43,549 bases of DNA from an uncultured Pelagibacteraceae bacterium (GTDB lineage: Bacteria; Pseudomonadota; Alphaproteobacteria; Pelagibacterales; AG-422-B15), in NCBI GenBank assembly GCA_902544525.1, contig CACCCN010000010.1, forward strand, positions 1 to 43,549. Direction: 5' to 3'. Shown in pieces: positions 43,201 to 43,549 of the stretch (position 1 is the stretch's first letter; every line of letters begins with the position of its first letter). The translations under genes and the position numbers were made by a program. Below the pieces are notes generated by a model that had not been told where the DNA came from, did not search any database, and was given only the letters and a program-made list of their open reading frames with translations.

Positions 43201-43549
43201 TTATAACTTCATTTTAAGATTTACCAGTCCATCGATTAGCTTTGGATCAAAAAAAGTTGATTTCTGTGGTACCGTAGCCTCTCTATTTGAAATTGACATT
43301 ATCTCATGCATGGTCATTGGGCAAACAAAAAAAGCTATATTTGCCTCATTTTTTCGTACCCTCTTTTCAAGTTCCTTATGATCAAACTTACCTGGCAAAT
43401 AGTTTACATACTTTTTATACTCACTTTTATTTATGCGACAAATTTTGTTAACAATTAACTGATTAATTAAATCTATGTCAGTTTCATGAGCAAGATTTTT
43501 TTTTGAATTAGAGTTTAACAAATTAAACGAATACCATTTATTGCAAATA
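43201..43549 (-). CDS. DUF1015 family protein, C-terminal part only
   Basis: The frame runs open from the window edge to the stop at 43201, about 115 codons, so the 5' part is missing. An internal TTG at 43521 is not the true start, because codons upstream (encoding NKWYSF) continue the family pattern. The end segment FFVCPMTMHEIMSISNREATVPQKSTFFDPKL (with PQKSTFF as core) identifies the C-terminus of DUF1015, normally about 400 residues. The family commonly accompanies serA/serC and is thought to be tied to serine metabolism, but its activity is not established. Confidence 0.9.
   Translation of the reverse strand, partial: ICNKWYSFNLLNSNSKKNLAHETDIDLINQLIVNKICRINKSEYKKYVNYLPGKFDHKELEKRVRKNEANIAFFVCPMTMHEIMSISNREATVPQKSTFFDPKLIDGLVNLKMKL

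Overview
The window looks like a chromosome segment of a low-GC, streamlined, aerobic marine-type alphaproteobacterium. The sequence is very AT-rich, genes sit 1-20 bp apart or overlap, and neighbours keep familiar alphaproteobacterial order: argH-lptM-lysA, plsC-DUF2125-tyrA-hisC-metX-metW, fdxA-carD and DUF1015-serC-serA. I cannot name the genus from this sequence alone. I see no prophage, insertion sequence, CRISPR array or integrase. Both window edges cut genes: cobT on the left and a DUF1015 gene on the right.

Layout. 1-5 kb: cobT (cobaltochelatase subunit), rpmB, and the B12-dependent pair meaB and methylmalonyl-CoA mutase. 5-7.4 kb: a TerB-like protein, ferredoxin fdxA, a CarD regulator with a long lysine-repeat N-terminus, and a convergent histone-H1-like gene made almost only of Lys/Ala/Pro. 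7.4-10.2 kb: csaA, a photolyase and rpoH (sigma-32). 10.2-17.3 kb, minus strand: an FAD oxidoreductase, an acetyltransferase, a thioesterase, ispH, an acyl-CoA synthetase, pabC, pabB and tRNA-Leu(CAA). 17.4-19.1 kb: a DedA/YqaA protein, a DsbB-like protein and coq7. 19-20.3 kb: an HNH protein and a carboxylesterase. 20.3-28 kb: ethylmalonyl-CoA mutase divergent from ccr, mcd, a HIG1-like protein, a cobalamin adenosyltransferase and etfBA. 28-38.4 kb: tlpA, argH, lptM (43 codons), lysA, a zinc-ribbon protein, YdcF, plsC, DUF2125, tyrA, hisC, then a SAM-II riboswitch with terminator ahead of metX-metW-gloB. 38.4-43.5 kb, minus strand: DUF1015-serC-serA-gpmA-phaA-phaB.

The metabolic theme is the ethylmalonyl-CoA pathway. 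PhaA and PhaB make acetoacetyl-CoA and 3-hydroxybutyryl-CoA. Ccr makes ethylmalonyl-CoA, Ecm isomerises it and Mcd oxidises methylsuccinyl-CoA with electrons passing to EtfAB. Mcm with MeaB handles methylmalonyl-CoA, and the adenosyltransferase (plus CobT upstream) supplies the cofactor. Epimerase, mesaconyl-CoA hydratase, malyl-CoA lyase, propionyl-CoA carboxylase and PHB synthase are not in the window.

The most unusual signals are: a 27-bp direct repeat (one mismatch, 48 bp apart) between divergent ecm and ccr; the CarD lysine-repeat tail next to an H1-like gene; short or absent leaders at rpmB and rpoH; a SAM-II aptamer followed by an intrinsic terminator; and near-complete lack of terminators between convergent genes.
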